Shown: positions 45,478 to 55,900 of the stretch, piece after piece
Layout: each line of letters starts with the position of its first letter
How positions within the stretch are numbered: position 1 is the first letter of the stretch
Assembly: GCF_040807025.1 (NCBI RefSeq)
Contig: NC_090967.1
Coordinates: 804,001 to 868,000 of the forward strand
Length of the DNA stretch: 64,000 nucleotides
Source of the DNA: Struthio camelus
Lineage: Eukaryota; Chordata; Aves; Struthioniformes; Struthionidae
Reading direction: 5' to 3'
The notes under the pieces: model-generated
What the model was told of the DNA's origin: nothing
Database searches by the model: none
Seen by the model: only the letters and a program-made list of their open reading frames with translations
Made by a program: the position numbers and the translations under genes

Positions 45478-45695
45478 TAATGTCAGAGAGAAATCTCGCT
45501 TCAGTAGGTCCACATCTCTCTTGTACGGGGGAGCCCAGAACTGGACGCGGCACTCCAGGTGTGGCCTCACCAGTGCTGAGCAGAGGGGAAGCATCGCTTC
45601 ACCAACTTCACTCAGTCTGCTGGCAACACTCTGTCTAATGCAGCCCAGGATGCCATTGACCTTCTTTGCCACAAGGGCATTTTGCAGGCATGAAG
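45478..45695 (-). mobile_element. CR1 LINE fragment, reverse, interrupting the spacer gene copy
   Basis: Contains GAGCCCAGAACTGGACGCGG, CTCCAGGTGTGGCCTCACC, CTAATGCAGCCCAGGATGCC and TTGCCACAAGGGCATTTTGC, all standard reversed CR1. It lies at the 5' side of the diverged last exon. Confidence 0.9.
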
Positions 45696-46399
45696 GCCTT
45701 CAAAGCCTTCAGTAATTTGACCTTGAAGGAAGCAGAAGCAGTGACAAAGTCCCGGGCAGTTATTCTTCAGCTTCTCTTAAACTTTGGGCAGAAGCAACTT
45801 AGCTTCCACAATAACGCTACAGCTCTTCAGTCAGCTTAAACCACTATGCAAGGGACTGTGTATGCACGTTCTCCCCCTCCCCAAGTCCCTGCCACATGAA
45901 CTTCCCAGCCTCTCTTTCCATACTTTGCTTTTCAAGCCAGCACTCATGTTCAAGTGGCCACAGTGTGAATCAGAGAGGGGAGCTGATCTGGCCAAACACT
46001 GTTTGGCTTCCTCCTTTTTCCCTGAGTCTGGTTCATCTTGCAGCCACCCTGCTCTTGGACCCACACAAAGCAGGAGGCAGAAATGGGCAAGAAAGAGGGC
46101 TAAACTTCACCTTTTGGCTGCCATGTGGACACATTGATTATAAAGCCACAGAAGAAATAATGCTTGCCTACATTCAAACATATCTGCTACCTCTCTGCCT
46201 CCTGTTCTTACCCATTTCCCTTTCTCCCACCCAGTTCTTTGTCACCATCTTCTCTCAGCTTGTCCCACCCCTTCCCCCATTCTCTTTGCAAAGCCAGCTT
46301 CCTTTTTCCTCATTGCTGCATTGTTATCTGAAGCCAGTAAAGTGCCCAGTTTGGACCCCCCCACAAGGACAAGAGAGCTGTCAGCAAAGTGGCATGAGT

Positions 46400-46800
46400 C
46401 TAGCAAAGGATGACTAAGATGGTTTGGGCTGGAGCACTTGATATATGAGAAGCAGCAAGGTGAATGGGCCTTGTTCAGCCCAAGGAAGGGCAGGAGGAAG
46501 CAGGGAGATCTAAGGGAAGTCTTCCACCACCTGAAGGGAGATTACAGAGAAGATAGAGCCAAACACTTTGCAGAGGTGCACAGGGAAAGCACAAGAGATA
46601 ATGCGCAAAAGCTGCAACAGCAAACCACAAAAGGAGTGGAACTCTGAGACAGAGGCCCAGGGAGGTCATGCAGTCTCCTTCCTTTGAGATTTTTCAAAAC
46701 TTGGTAACCTGATCTACTTTTAAAGTCAGCCCTGCTTGGAGCAGAAGACTGGATTAGATGACCTCCAAAGGTACCTTCTGGTCTACGTTCTTCCATGGTT
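46400..46800 (+). mobile_element. CR1 LINE 3' portion, forward (spacer)
   Basis: Forward CR1: TTGTTCAGCCCAAGGAAGGG, GAAGTCTTCCACCACCTGAAG, GATTTTTCAAAACTTGG and GGATTAGATGACCTCCAAAGG, close to the 3' end. Older family than the one at 15.5 kb; the terminal repeats are not preserved. Confidence 0.85.
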
Positions 46801-47229
46801 CTTAAGCATAGCCAAGAAGGCAGTGTTCTTGTCCCTAGTACTTTGAGTACAATGGCAATAATTCACTGAGAAAACTATGCACTCTACCAAGACATTCAAC
46901 TCATAAAACTCCCTTTTCTACCAGCAAGCTCCCTTCTAAGAAGACACTATGCTTTTGGATTGGGATTTTGTCATGAGGAGTGATGCTTATTTGTGTAGAA
47001 AGGCAGCTGGCAATATTTTTCTAAATTTATGATGCAAGAGACTGCTGTCCACATTCACTAGGTGAATCACGGTGACAGTTAGCTAACTTTTTCTCATAAG
47101 CACACGATATTAACAAATTGTCAAGCTAACAAATCCGTGAACTACAGAAGTAAGTAACCAGAGAATTAACCATTTAGGCTGATCTGCAGCGGAAATATTA
47201 ACCCATTTTTTGCTTGTTTGCTTGCTTTT

Positions 47230-48050
47230 TTTTTTTTAACTGAATGAGCTCATAACAATAAAGTTTGTCCTGTAAATCTGAGAAATCATAACGATTATGA
47301 CACCTCAGCCTCTCCTCACAGGACATGTACTCCCTTCCTGACCATCTTGGTGGCCCTGCACTGAACTTATTCCAATTTATCAATGTCTTCCTTTGGGCCT
47401 GGAGAGGAGGAGGGGGCCAAAACTGGAGGCAATGTTTTAGATGTGGTAAACTGAATGCCGGGTAGAGGGGGGTAATCATGCCCCTCAATCTACTGGCTAT
47501 GGTCCTGTTCACATAGACCAGGATCCCCTTGCCAGGGCACGCTCTTTGCTGCCAGGCCACACTGCTGGATCACATGCACCTTATTGTCTACTGAGATGCA
47601 CAGGTCCTTTGCAACAGAGCTGCTCTCCAGCCACTCAGTCCCCAGCCTGTATTGCTGCATTCTTCCTTCCTGGGTACAGAACTTCACACTGGTCCTTGCT
47701 GACTGTCTTGAGGTTCCCGGTGGCCCATTCCTCCAGGAGAAAGGGTGCTCTCTGAATGGTGGTCCCCTCAGAAGCAGATCGACTGAGCCTCCCCAATCTG
47801 CTATTCTATGCCAACATGATAGGAGTGCACGCTGTGACCTCTGCCAGGTCCTGAATAAGGATGTGAAACAGGACAGGTTCCAGTATGGACTCCTGCAGTA
47901 GCCCACATGTCAGCAGCATCTAGGCAGGCTATGACCCATTAGCCACTACCTGGTTGGCCTGAACCTCCATCCGTTTTTCTACCTATACAGTTGTCCACCC
48001 ATTTAGACAACATGATGTCCCACCATGATGTCACCCTTACAGGCCCCTCC
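47230..48050 (-). mobile_element. CR1 LINE fragment, reverse (spacer, next to arm 2)
   Basis: Reversed CR1 blocks: GCCTCTCCTCACAGGACATG, TGGCCCTGCACTGAACTTATTCC, GGCCAAAACTGGAGGCAATG, GCTCTCCAGCCACTCAGTCCC, AACATGATGTCCCACCATGATGTC. It ends about 100 bp before the inner edge of arm 2. Confidence 0.88.
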
Positions 48051-48389
48051 TCTCAGCTTACAGAGCAAAACGGAACCGTGTACCTTCCCCTACAACGTAC
48101 CTAGAAACCAAAGACCCCTGAAGTGGACTTAACTGAATAGAATATTGTTCCTTATATTCACTGCATGCTTGAACTACTTAATGCTGGTTGGTTTGACAGT
48201 CGCCTAAGAAGTTAACGTATCCGCAGTCCTTGAGTCTTCCTTCTCATGTCTCCTACCTTGTTGGTTCACACTTAGGAAGCCTCTTCCTTTGGATACGCTG
48301 ATCTCAGTTGATTGAAATCTGCTGGATCTCATCAAGCTCATGCAGGTGGCTCAGTTCCCAAGGAACAGCCCAAAGTACCTTTGGAGTAA

Positions 48390-48581
48390 GAGAATTCCCC
48401 CTCCAAGGAGTACATGTCAGAAACTGCCTGTGGGCCATACACTGCTGTTGCAGAGCGGGATGTTACCGTTTCTGAGGGGGAACATCAATCATACAACACC
48501 AAGAAGTCACTGCCTCAGTCAAGAACGGACGACAGCTCTAAACCTCCTGCTCTACCGGACACAAAAGCTTTCAGCATGTAA
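48390..48581 (+). other. Conserved-looking open frame in arm 2 (63 codons, unassigned)
   Basis: Frame beginning ENSPSKEYMSETACGPYTAV and ending PDTKAFSM-TAA. It is hydrophilic, Ser/Thr-rich, with three tyrosines, resembling a receptor cytoplasmic tail more than chance sequence, but there is no convincing splice acceptor (an in-frame TAA at 48387 precedes it). Arm 1 has the same frame on - (40488-40679) with one Lys/Glu difference. A competing frame at 48340-48663 is longer but less protein-like. Confidence 0.22.
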
Positions 48582-48995
48582 TAAGCTGTGCGGGAGAGCA
48601 TGGAACTATTCGTCTGATACCAAAACTATTAGTTGGAAACAGAAGGCGCTACCTGTGTTTTGATTCACTAACTCTTGGAGGTACCGGAACGTAGTACTAC
48701 CGGATTCTCTTAGCGACCTGAAGGTTTTTCAGTGGCAAAGTCAGTATGCCAGGGGATGTGATTTAGACTCAAAATGTGAACAAGGAAGTGGTCTGGATTT
48801 CTTTCTAATGGAAGGAGATCATGGATTCTGTTCTCCGTTGCGGAAATGGCTGTAGACTGCAGGCTCTTTAAAAACAGGGCTCTCTTGACCCTTTTGAGAC
48901 ATGTTTTTTTGCTGGGAAGACTTTCTGACCTTATTTTCTTCCAGCTCCTGAAACAGTTACCACTGGTGAGGGAATAGACAAACGGAAAGTGTCAT

Positions 48996-49248
48996 GTAAA
49001 TCTCTGTACCCACCACTGCTGTTGCAGCAGGGCAAGGTGGGAAGCACCTGGGAGTAACCAAAATTATGGCTGACGCACCAGGTTACTTGAAAAAAGCCTT
49101 GGTCTTCTCAAACGATATTGCTGGGAAAAGAGAGAGGCTTGTATTGTGGCAGGACGCGGTAGCACGTGGTACCAAGATTAAGGTTGCAGAACTGGCTGAT
49201 GCTGCTGTCAGTGCAGGCTGCTTTCACACATATAAAACATGCAAATGA
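48996..49248 (+). other. Open frame of 83 codons upstream of the arm 2 gene (unassigned)
   Basis: Open after a TAA; contains MADAPGYLKKALVFSNDIAG and AELADAAVSAGC, ending KTYKTCK-like at the TGA. Lysine/alanine-rich with retained CpGs, so it looks like a coding fragment, perhaps an exon or a retrocopy piece, but I cannot name the source. The mirror in arm 1 (-, from 39821) is identical as far as read. No start or splice site is secure. Confidence 0.22.
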
Positions 49249-49777
49249 TCCCACCTTCCCAAATAAGTTTATGCTCACTCCTTTCTTCCTTCAGATGATC
49301 AAACGGCCCACATCTTCATTCTGCTTAACGCTGCAACCCCTGCCCATTCTCATTTTACGTTTATCTTGAGGTGGGATTACCTCTTCTTCTGGTTGCTTTG
49401 CTGTAATAACGGTTTCTGCATGATTTTTCTCTTGACGAGAAGAAATCACCTTGTAAACAAAGCAGCACACTTTTGAAAAGTAAGAAACCCCCTCAAAAAA
49501 CGACAACAACTTTCATTGTTAAATCACGTGGAAGAGCTTGAAAATAATTCTAGCGCGCATTTTTTTCCTTCTCCCCAAGCAGTTATTGTCCATGTGTGAA
49601 GCACCTGTGCGGTTAGGGCGTGGGGCAGGCCCGGAGAGGTGAGGTCACAAGGCGGCCGGGGCAGCGGGTCGGAGAGGGGCCGTGAGGTCACAGAGCGCCC
49701 CCGAGCCCCCCGACGGGCCCCGCGGTGCCACGCCGCGCCCCGACACCCGGCGGCGGTGGCAGCTGGCGAGCGGCAGC

Positions 49778-49922
49778 ATGGCGCGGGCGGGGGGGGCCTC
49801 GGCCCCCGCCCGCCGCCTCCTCCTCCTCCTCCTGCTGCTGCCGCTGCCGCTGCTCCCGCTGCCGCTGGCGGCCTCGCGGGCCCGGGGCGCCGGGGCTGCT
49901 CGGCAGGGAGCGCGGGGCCCAG
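49778..49922 (+). CDS. Arm 2 gene exon 1: start and signal peptide
   Basis: The ATG at 49778 has a strong context (A at -3, G at +4). The 48 codons encode MARAGGASAPARR, then a run of eight leucines with a Leu/Pro continuation, then a small-residue region around AASRARGAGAA: a standard signal peptide. Donor GTAGGG is at 49923, phase 1. An in-frame upstream ATG at 49682 would bury the signal peptide, so it is less likely. Confidence 0.75.
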
Positions 49923-52900
49923 GTAGGGCGGGCGGGCGGCGGCGGCGGCAGGTGGCGGGACGGTGCCGGCCGCGCCCGGGGCTCGGCGGGGGGCTCGGCG
50001 GGGGGCTCGGCGCAGGAGGCTCGGCGCGGGGGGGCTCGGCGGGGGGCTCGGCGCGGGGGGCTCGGCGCGGGGCTCGGCGCGGGGGGGCTCGGCGGGGGGC
50101 TCGGCGCGGGGCTCGGCGCGGGGGGGCTCGGCGGGGGGCTCGGCGCGCGGGGCTCGGCGCGGGGCTCGGCGGGGGGCTCGGCGGGGGGCTCGGCGGGGGG
50201 CTCGGAGCGGGGCAGCGGCGCGGGGGGCTCGGCGCGGGGGGCTCGGCGCGGGGGGCTCGGAGCGGGGCTCGGCGCGGGGGGCTCGGAGCGGGGCTCGGCG
50301 CGGGGGGCTCGGCGCGGGGCTCGGCGGGGGGCTCGGCGCGGGGCTCGGCGGGGGGCTCGGCGGAGGGCTCGGCGGGGGGCTCGGCGCGGGGGGCTCGGCG
50401 CGGGGGGCTCGGCGCGGGGCTCGGCTGGGGGCTCGGAGCGGGGCTCGGCGCGGGGCTCGGCGGGGGGCTCGGCGCCGGCAGACCCCGAGCGGCCGCGGGC
50501 GGGCGGGAGGCAGAAGCGCCGCGGGGAGGCGCGGAGGGGCCGCGGCCGCCGCGGGGGCTTCTGCGGGGAAACGGGGCGGTGCGGAGGCGAGGAGGGCACG
50601 AAACGCCGGCGAGACTTTCCCTGGCGCCGCCGGGCTGCTGCCGAGCGCTCGGCCGCGTCAAGCGCTTTGCGGGGCCGAGCGCGGCCCCCGCGGAAGCTGC
50701 GGCGCCGCCACCTGCGGCCGGGAGACTGTTAACGGCCCGGGGGTGCGCGGAGCCTGGCCGCAGCAAGCCGCGGGCTGCTGGCGCGCTGCAGGCGCAGGCA
50801 GGGCGGCAGCCGGCAGCGCCGGGGCTGAGTGCGGGGGTGGCAGCGGCGGATTTTCCAGAGGGCGGATTTTCCCTCGGGGCTTGCGGCGCCCTTCGGCTCT
50901 CCTCGTTTGCCGCCTCCGCCGCTGTCCTGTGCGGCGAGCTTTGGGCAGAGGTGTTCCCTCTGCCCCGCTCTCCGGCGGGGGCTGCTGCAGAGGTCCAGAG
51001 GGTCCCCTTCTGCCTCCTTCCTGCCCCCAGCTCTCTTTCTGGGGCCGCGCTGCGAAGACCTTGGGATCACTCGTGATGAGGGGAAGCAGGGATTTTTTCC
51101 CCCGGGTGCTGGAAGCATTCTGCCCTTCCCAAGCGTGTCTTCCCCCGATTCCCAGGACCCGCAGCTACCCCTTAGGCCTACTTGTGATGGCAGCCCAAGA
51201 GGTGGTGCGCAATCAGGCTCTGTCTCTGTCAGAGCATCAGCGCTAGCCGAGACCGTAGAGAAGCGCGTTTCTCGTGTAGCCTGCGTTTCCAGCCAGGCAG
51301 CCAGCGGCGTGGAGAGCAGTGTATTTCCTCCGGGCCCAAGTTGTGTTCCCGGTTCTCCTGTTCCTAGCGGGGAGTAACGCGCAGCCCAGTTCAGCTCTCC
51401 TCCTGGGCTAAATGTTGAGATCGCTTGTGTCACGGGCTGTACGTCTGCATCCCAGGCATGGTAGCGCAGCTGTGCTCATTAGAGGCAAGTGGATGGTTAG
51501 ACGTGCCAAAGAGTGCGTCTGGGAGTGGGAATCGGGAGACCTTGGAGATGTGAGCCGGCATGCTATGCCAGGAGAATTAGTTGTGTAGTAAGACAGGGCC
51601 CCTGGAGGCCCGCAGCAGCTGTTTGGAAAATGCTCGTGAGGTGAAGGGAGCGAAAAGTGTTGCGGAGTCATTACGTGGTGCACTTGCTTTCAGTAAATTA
51701 CTAGAGGTTTGCATCATAGCGAAATATGTCAGGTAAGCTGTTTTTCATGTATGTCTCACTACAGATGGGCAGGCATTCATGGCTTACCCATCATTAGACG
51801 GGCGACCGATTTCTGAGCGTCGGCAGGATCCCCAGGGTAAGTAGTCAGCTTTGTTTTCCTGGAAGGAATGAGCATTCTTACAATCCCTTAGGTTTCCTGG
51901 ATAGGAATGGATGTGGTGGAAAGTGTTCTGATTTGTCTCTGTCTCCAAACATGCCTGTAGGCAGTACGTACCTATCTTCGGAGAGGGGTCGGATTTTCGA
52001 GCATCGGCGGGGTTCCCTGGGTAAGCAGTCAGTATTTCTTTCCAGGAAAGCCTAAGCGTGTTCACACTCCCTGAGATTAGCAAGAGAGCGAAATATGTAA
52101 TGGCAACTCTTCTCCTGCATGTTTGCCTACAGATGTCCCTGTAGGCAGAGCACACCCTTCTTCGGAAAGGGATCCCGTTTCTGAGCGTTGGCAGGATCTC
52201 CAAGGTAAGTACTCAGTATTTACTTCTAGGAAAGAATGTGCATTCTTACAATCCTTTAGGTTTCCTGGATAGGAATAGATGTGTAGTGGAAAGTGTTGTC
52301 ATTAGCATGCACAATGCTTACCTATCTTCAGAGAGGGGTCGGATTTTCGTAGGTCAGCGGGATCCCTGGGTAAGTAGTCAGTATTTATTTCCTGGAAAGA
52401 ATGAGCATTTTCACAGTTCCTCAGAAGAGCAGCAGAGCGAAACATGTAATGGAAACTGGTTCTGTGCATGTTTGCCTACACATGGGCCTGTTGGGGAAGC
52501 TCAAGGAAGTTCCCAGTGGGATCCTGTTTTCCAGCGTCAGCAGGATCTCCTGGGTAGGTAGTCAGTATTGATTTCCTGGGAAGAATAAGTATTCTTACAA
52601 TTCCTTAAATTAGCAGGAGTGCAACATGTGTAATGGAAATGTATATCTAATTTCTAACCAGAAGGTATTGACTGGAGTTTCCCTGCGAGTGAAACAATAT
52701 TTCACGCTTTGCAGGCATTTGTGTCCAGTTCTGGGCTGCGCAGTGCAAGAAAGACATGGGCATACCGGAATGAGCCTGGCAAAGCGCCAGCGTGGTGCTT
52801 AAGGGACTGGAGCACCTGACGTAGGAGCAGAGGCTGAGACAACTGGGAATGTTTAGCTTGGAGAAGAGAAGGCTCGGGGGAATCTCATCCTTGTATATAA

Positions 52901-55900
52901 ATACCTGATGAGAGGATGTAAAGAAGATCATCCCGACAGTGCAGAGTTTGTCCCCACAGCATGGGTGAAAAGCAGCCCAGTAGCAGAGCCTGTCTCTCAC
53001 CTACTGCCAACATTGGTGGCTATTTATTCCCTTCTCCACTGGATGCAAGAGCCATTTGTACTTTCTCATCAGACTGTCCGATACTTTTGTTTAAAGGGGC
53101 ACTACAAAGAGGAATGTCCTGTGCACGACTAATACTTTGTCTTTTTTAATTTTTTTTGAAACTTGGCTGCAGGGAAGGTTGCAGGTTCCCTTCAAGGGAA
53201 ATGATGATTTACATTCTGTGAGGACTTTCTGCCCAGGTCAGTCAGCTGCAACTTGTCAGTTAAATTTGTGCCACCCGAAGACTCCTTGAATAGTCTTTGC
53301 CCTAGGGAATATGGCACAGAGGTGTGCAGGTCCTGGGAGGCCTCATGCCCAGTTCCCTGCAGTCAACTCCAGCAGCAAGTGGATCCTGTCTGTGAACGAA
53401 GTACCTATGAAGGAGCTAAACCATCTGTCTGCAAAAGGAGGAGGAAGATGATTTAGGGCATTCTATGCTTTCTGCTGTCCTCTGCACCCCTGTGTAGAGG
53501 GCTCTACCCTCTGTTTCTCTGGGTATTTTAAAGAACAGGGAAAACTCTTCCCCCGTTGCCTGTGAATGGCCTCTCCCTGTCTCTTAGCAGTGGAAGGGGC
53601 GGGGGGAAGAAAGGTGCTGCAGCTTAGAGTCTTGCCAGGTCTCTCTGGTGAGGGTTGGTGTTCGCTCTCCGCTAGATGTGGATATGTTGGGCAGAGCAGG
53701 AGCTCCTGCTGGCTCGGGCCAGTCCTAAAGAAAAGCAGGGGAATCCCATGAGTGGGATAAGCTGCAGTGCCCATGCTCTGTGACAGCCAGCACATAGCAG
53801 GCATCTGCGGGCTTTTTCCAAGCCTTTTGCCTCTGTGGCACAGGGGCTGTTAGCTTGTTAGCTATTTACTTCCTGAGATAATTCACCATGATATAATCAG
53901 GCTGTGCTTTAAGGAGGCATGGAGCAGGAGGCAATGGTTTACCCTTCAGTGGTGTTACTGGTTTGCCCAAGATGTCAGTATGCACCCCAAGAGCCAGGGA
54001 AATGAAATTTTTGTGTGGTTTGGTGGCTCGTTTCTATCTTCAAGAGACACCATTTTCTACCAGTAGCACTTCTGTAACTTGCTCAAATGGCAAATGTTCT
54101 CCTTCTGGAGTCTTTTTGAATTTAGCCAGTTATGGCTAGCAAAGAGCTATGACAACCATTTTCTGTGCTTTCCCTGTAATTGCAAGATATTCTCTATTTG
54201 CAGCATTAAATGTTAGCAATTCTGTTGTGATCAGAAGTTAAAAAAAATAGTATCTTCTGATATATGTAATGTTATTTTTGAAATCGTTATCCTTCTCTTT
54301 GTCTTCTCCAAAGGACTTCTAGCAAATGGAGTGGGTTTCACTGTGCACTCATTGCATAGAGTCCGTGCACAAGTAATGGATCTCTTTAGGATCCTCCCTG
54401 CCTTCTTGCTTCATGACTGATGTTGAGAGCTGAAGCTACTTCTGTCAGACTGCTGTTCCCTCAGGGCCCTGGGAAGCCCAAACCACTGTTCCTTAGTGCA
54501 GCTTCAGCGCAACAGCACGTTCCTGCAAGAACTATGGCAACTGCTTAGTTGTGTAGCAGTAGAAAACGGAGGGCGTCAGGCCTGAGGCTTGGCTGCTGGG
54601 AGGAAGCCTGTCCTGGCAGAGGGATGGGGCAGGAGTACATGTCTTCTCCAGCCTCAGGAGCAAGACTCATGGGTGCTGTCAGGGGTCACAGAGAGAGAGG
54701 TGCTGAAGTGGCTCTGGCCAGAAGGGGAGCTTTTGCATCCTGCTTGAGAGAAGACTCTCTTCAGCCCTACTGCTCCAAGGAGCTGGAGGAAGGCACTGCT
54801 GCAGTTTCGCTGTGGTCACAAGGACGAGCTGTTCTGTGTAAGCTCTGGGGTTTGCTTTTGTGTTTTAATTGGAGAGAGGCTGCTGCTGATTGCCTACAGA
54901 TGCTAGACTGGAGGCAGAGGCTGTAATGCAGCAATGCAAGGCACTCAGGCTAGCATTTGTTCTGGTCCCAGGAAGAAAGGCAATCAGCCTCCATAAGGTA
55001 TTGGTTCAAATAGCATGGATTGGAGTTAACACAAGAAGGAAAGAGGATACATCTTCTTATGTCCCTTGAGATGCTGGGAACTTTAGACCTCTTACAGGAT
55101 TTTCTTAGAAGAGACCATTTCTAGTCATCATTTCTACTGTCAAAGGCAGGGATGTTCATGTACGAACTTGCTTTGCTGGACACACAGGTGGTGTAATTGC
55201 TGGTGCCAAGTCGGAGCTGCCTGCAGGCTCCTGGGCAGCTTTTGAGATCTCAAGTTAGCAGAATCCTCCTGTGTGTGAGAAAATGTGGATGTCCTGGAGA
55301 CTGAGCTGTAGATGCGGTCAAGGGTGTTGTAGGAGAAGGATCTCGTAACTTTGTACAAAGAAAGATAATCCCAAGAAGTGGATATTGCATAAAATTTCTT
55401 AAATTCCCCGTTGCAGACTTCTACCATGTTTTCCCAAAGTTGTGTTCACTTGCAGCCATGACCAACTATAGACTATGCGTCCACTAGCTGTGCAGTAAAA
55501 ACTTTGTGTATTTACACTTGCTCCTTCCAGCTGTATCAGAAAAGGATGTGTGTTTTCTTCTGGGACCCTAAGAGAGATCTGACCACCAGGTGCGATAACT
55601 TGTCACCCAGTGGGCCCAAGTCAGAGGCGAGCCCCAGTTCAGACTCTTTGAGATTAGAGAGGTTTGGATCAGACCCTTGGTGCGTAAAGCCCAATAAATG
55701 AATTGATAATTTCTAAGAAACTTAGGAACAATGGGCAGAAGAGCAAAAGACCAGAGCGCTCTGTACCACCCTGCCACAGCATTTGTGTGGTTTGTTTTTC
55801 CCTTTCTACAATGGGTGTCTCCAATGGGTAGGCTCAGTTGCTGCAGTGAGATTCTGTCCTTTACCACTGATGGTGGAGGGAAGCGTAGCTGACCAGTTGG

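Larger units (their letters stand above)
40914..48155. other. Spacer of the palindrome (7.24 kb, not palindromic)
   Basis: Unique sequence between the arms. It holds several CR1 fragments in both orientations (43.98-44.58, 45.48-45.70, 46.40-46.80, 47.23-48.05 kb, and an older one near 41.3-41.6 kb), a 32-bp tandem repeat at 41997-42058 and a diverged last exon of the arm gene family at 45131-45398 (-). The stretches 42.1-43.9 and 44.6-45.1 kb show nothing recognisable. Confidence 0.9.
49630..51430 (+). promoter_or_regulatory. CpG island of the arm 2 gene
   Basis: Mirror of the arm 1 island, around exon 1 at 49778-49922. One noticed difference is C in arm 1 versus T in arm 2 at position 50952, at a CpG. 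Probable promoter of the rightward gene; transcription start not determinable. Confidence 0.7.

Noticed and set aside
48340-48663. 107-codon frame containing PPP...KLPVG, reminiscent of NDUFA7
   Set aside because: Only a five-residue coincidence; the rest does not fit NDUFA7. Another frame of the same DNA is more protein-like.
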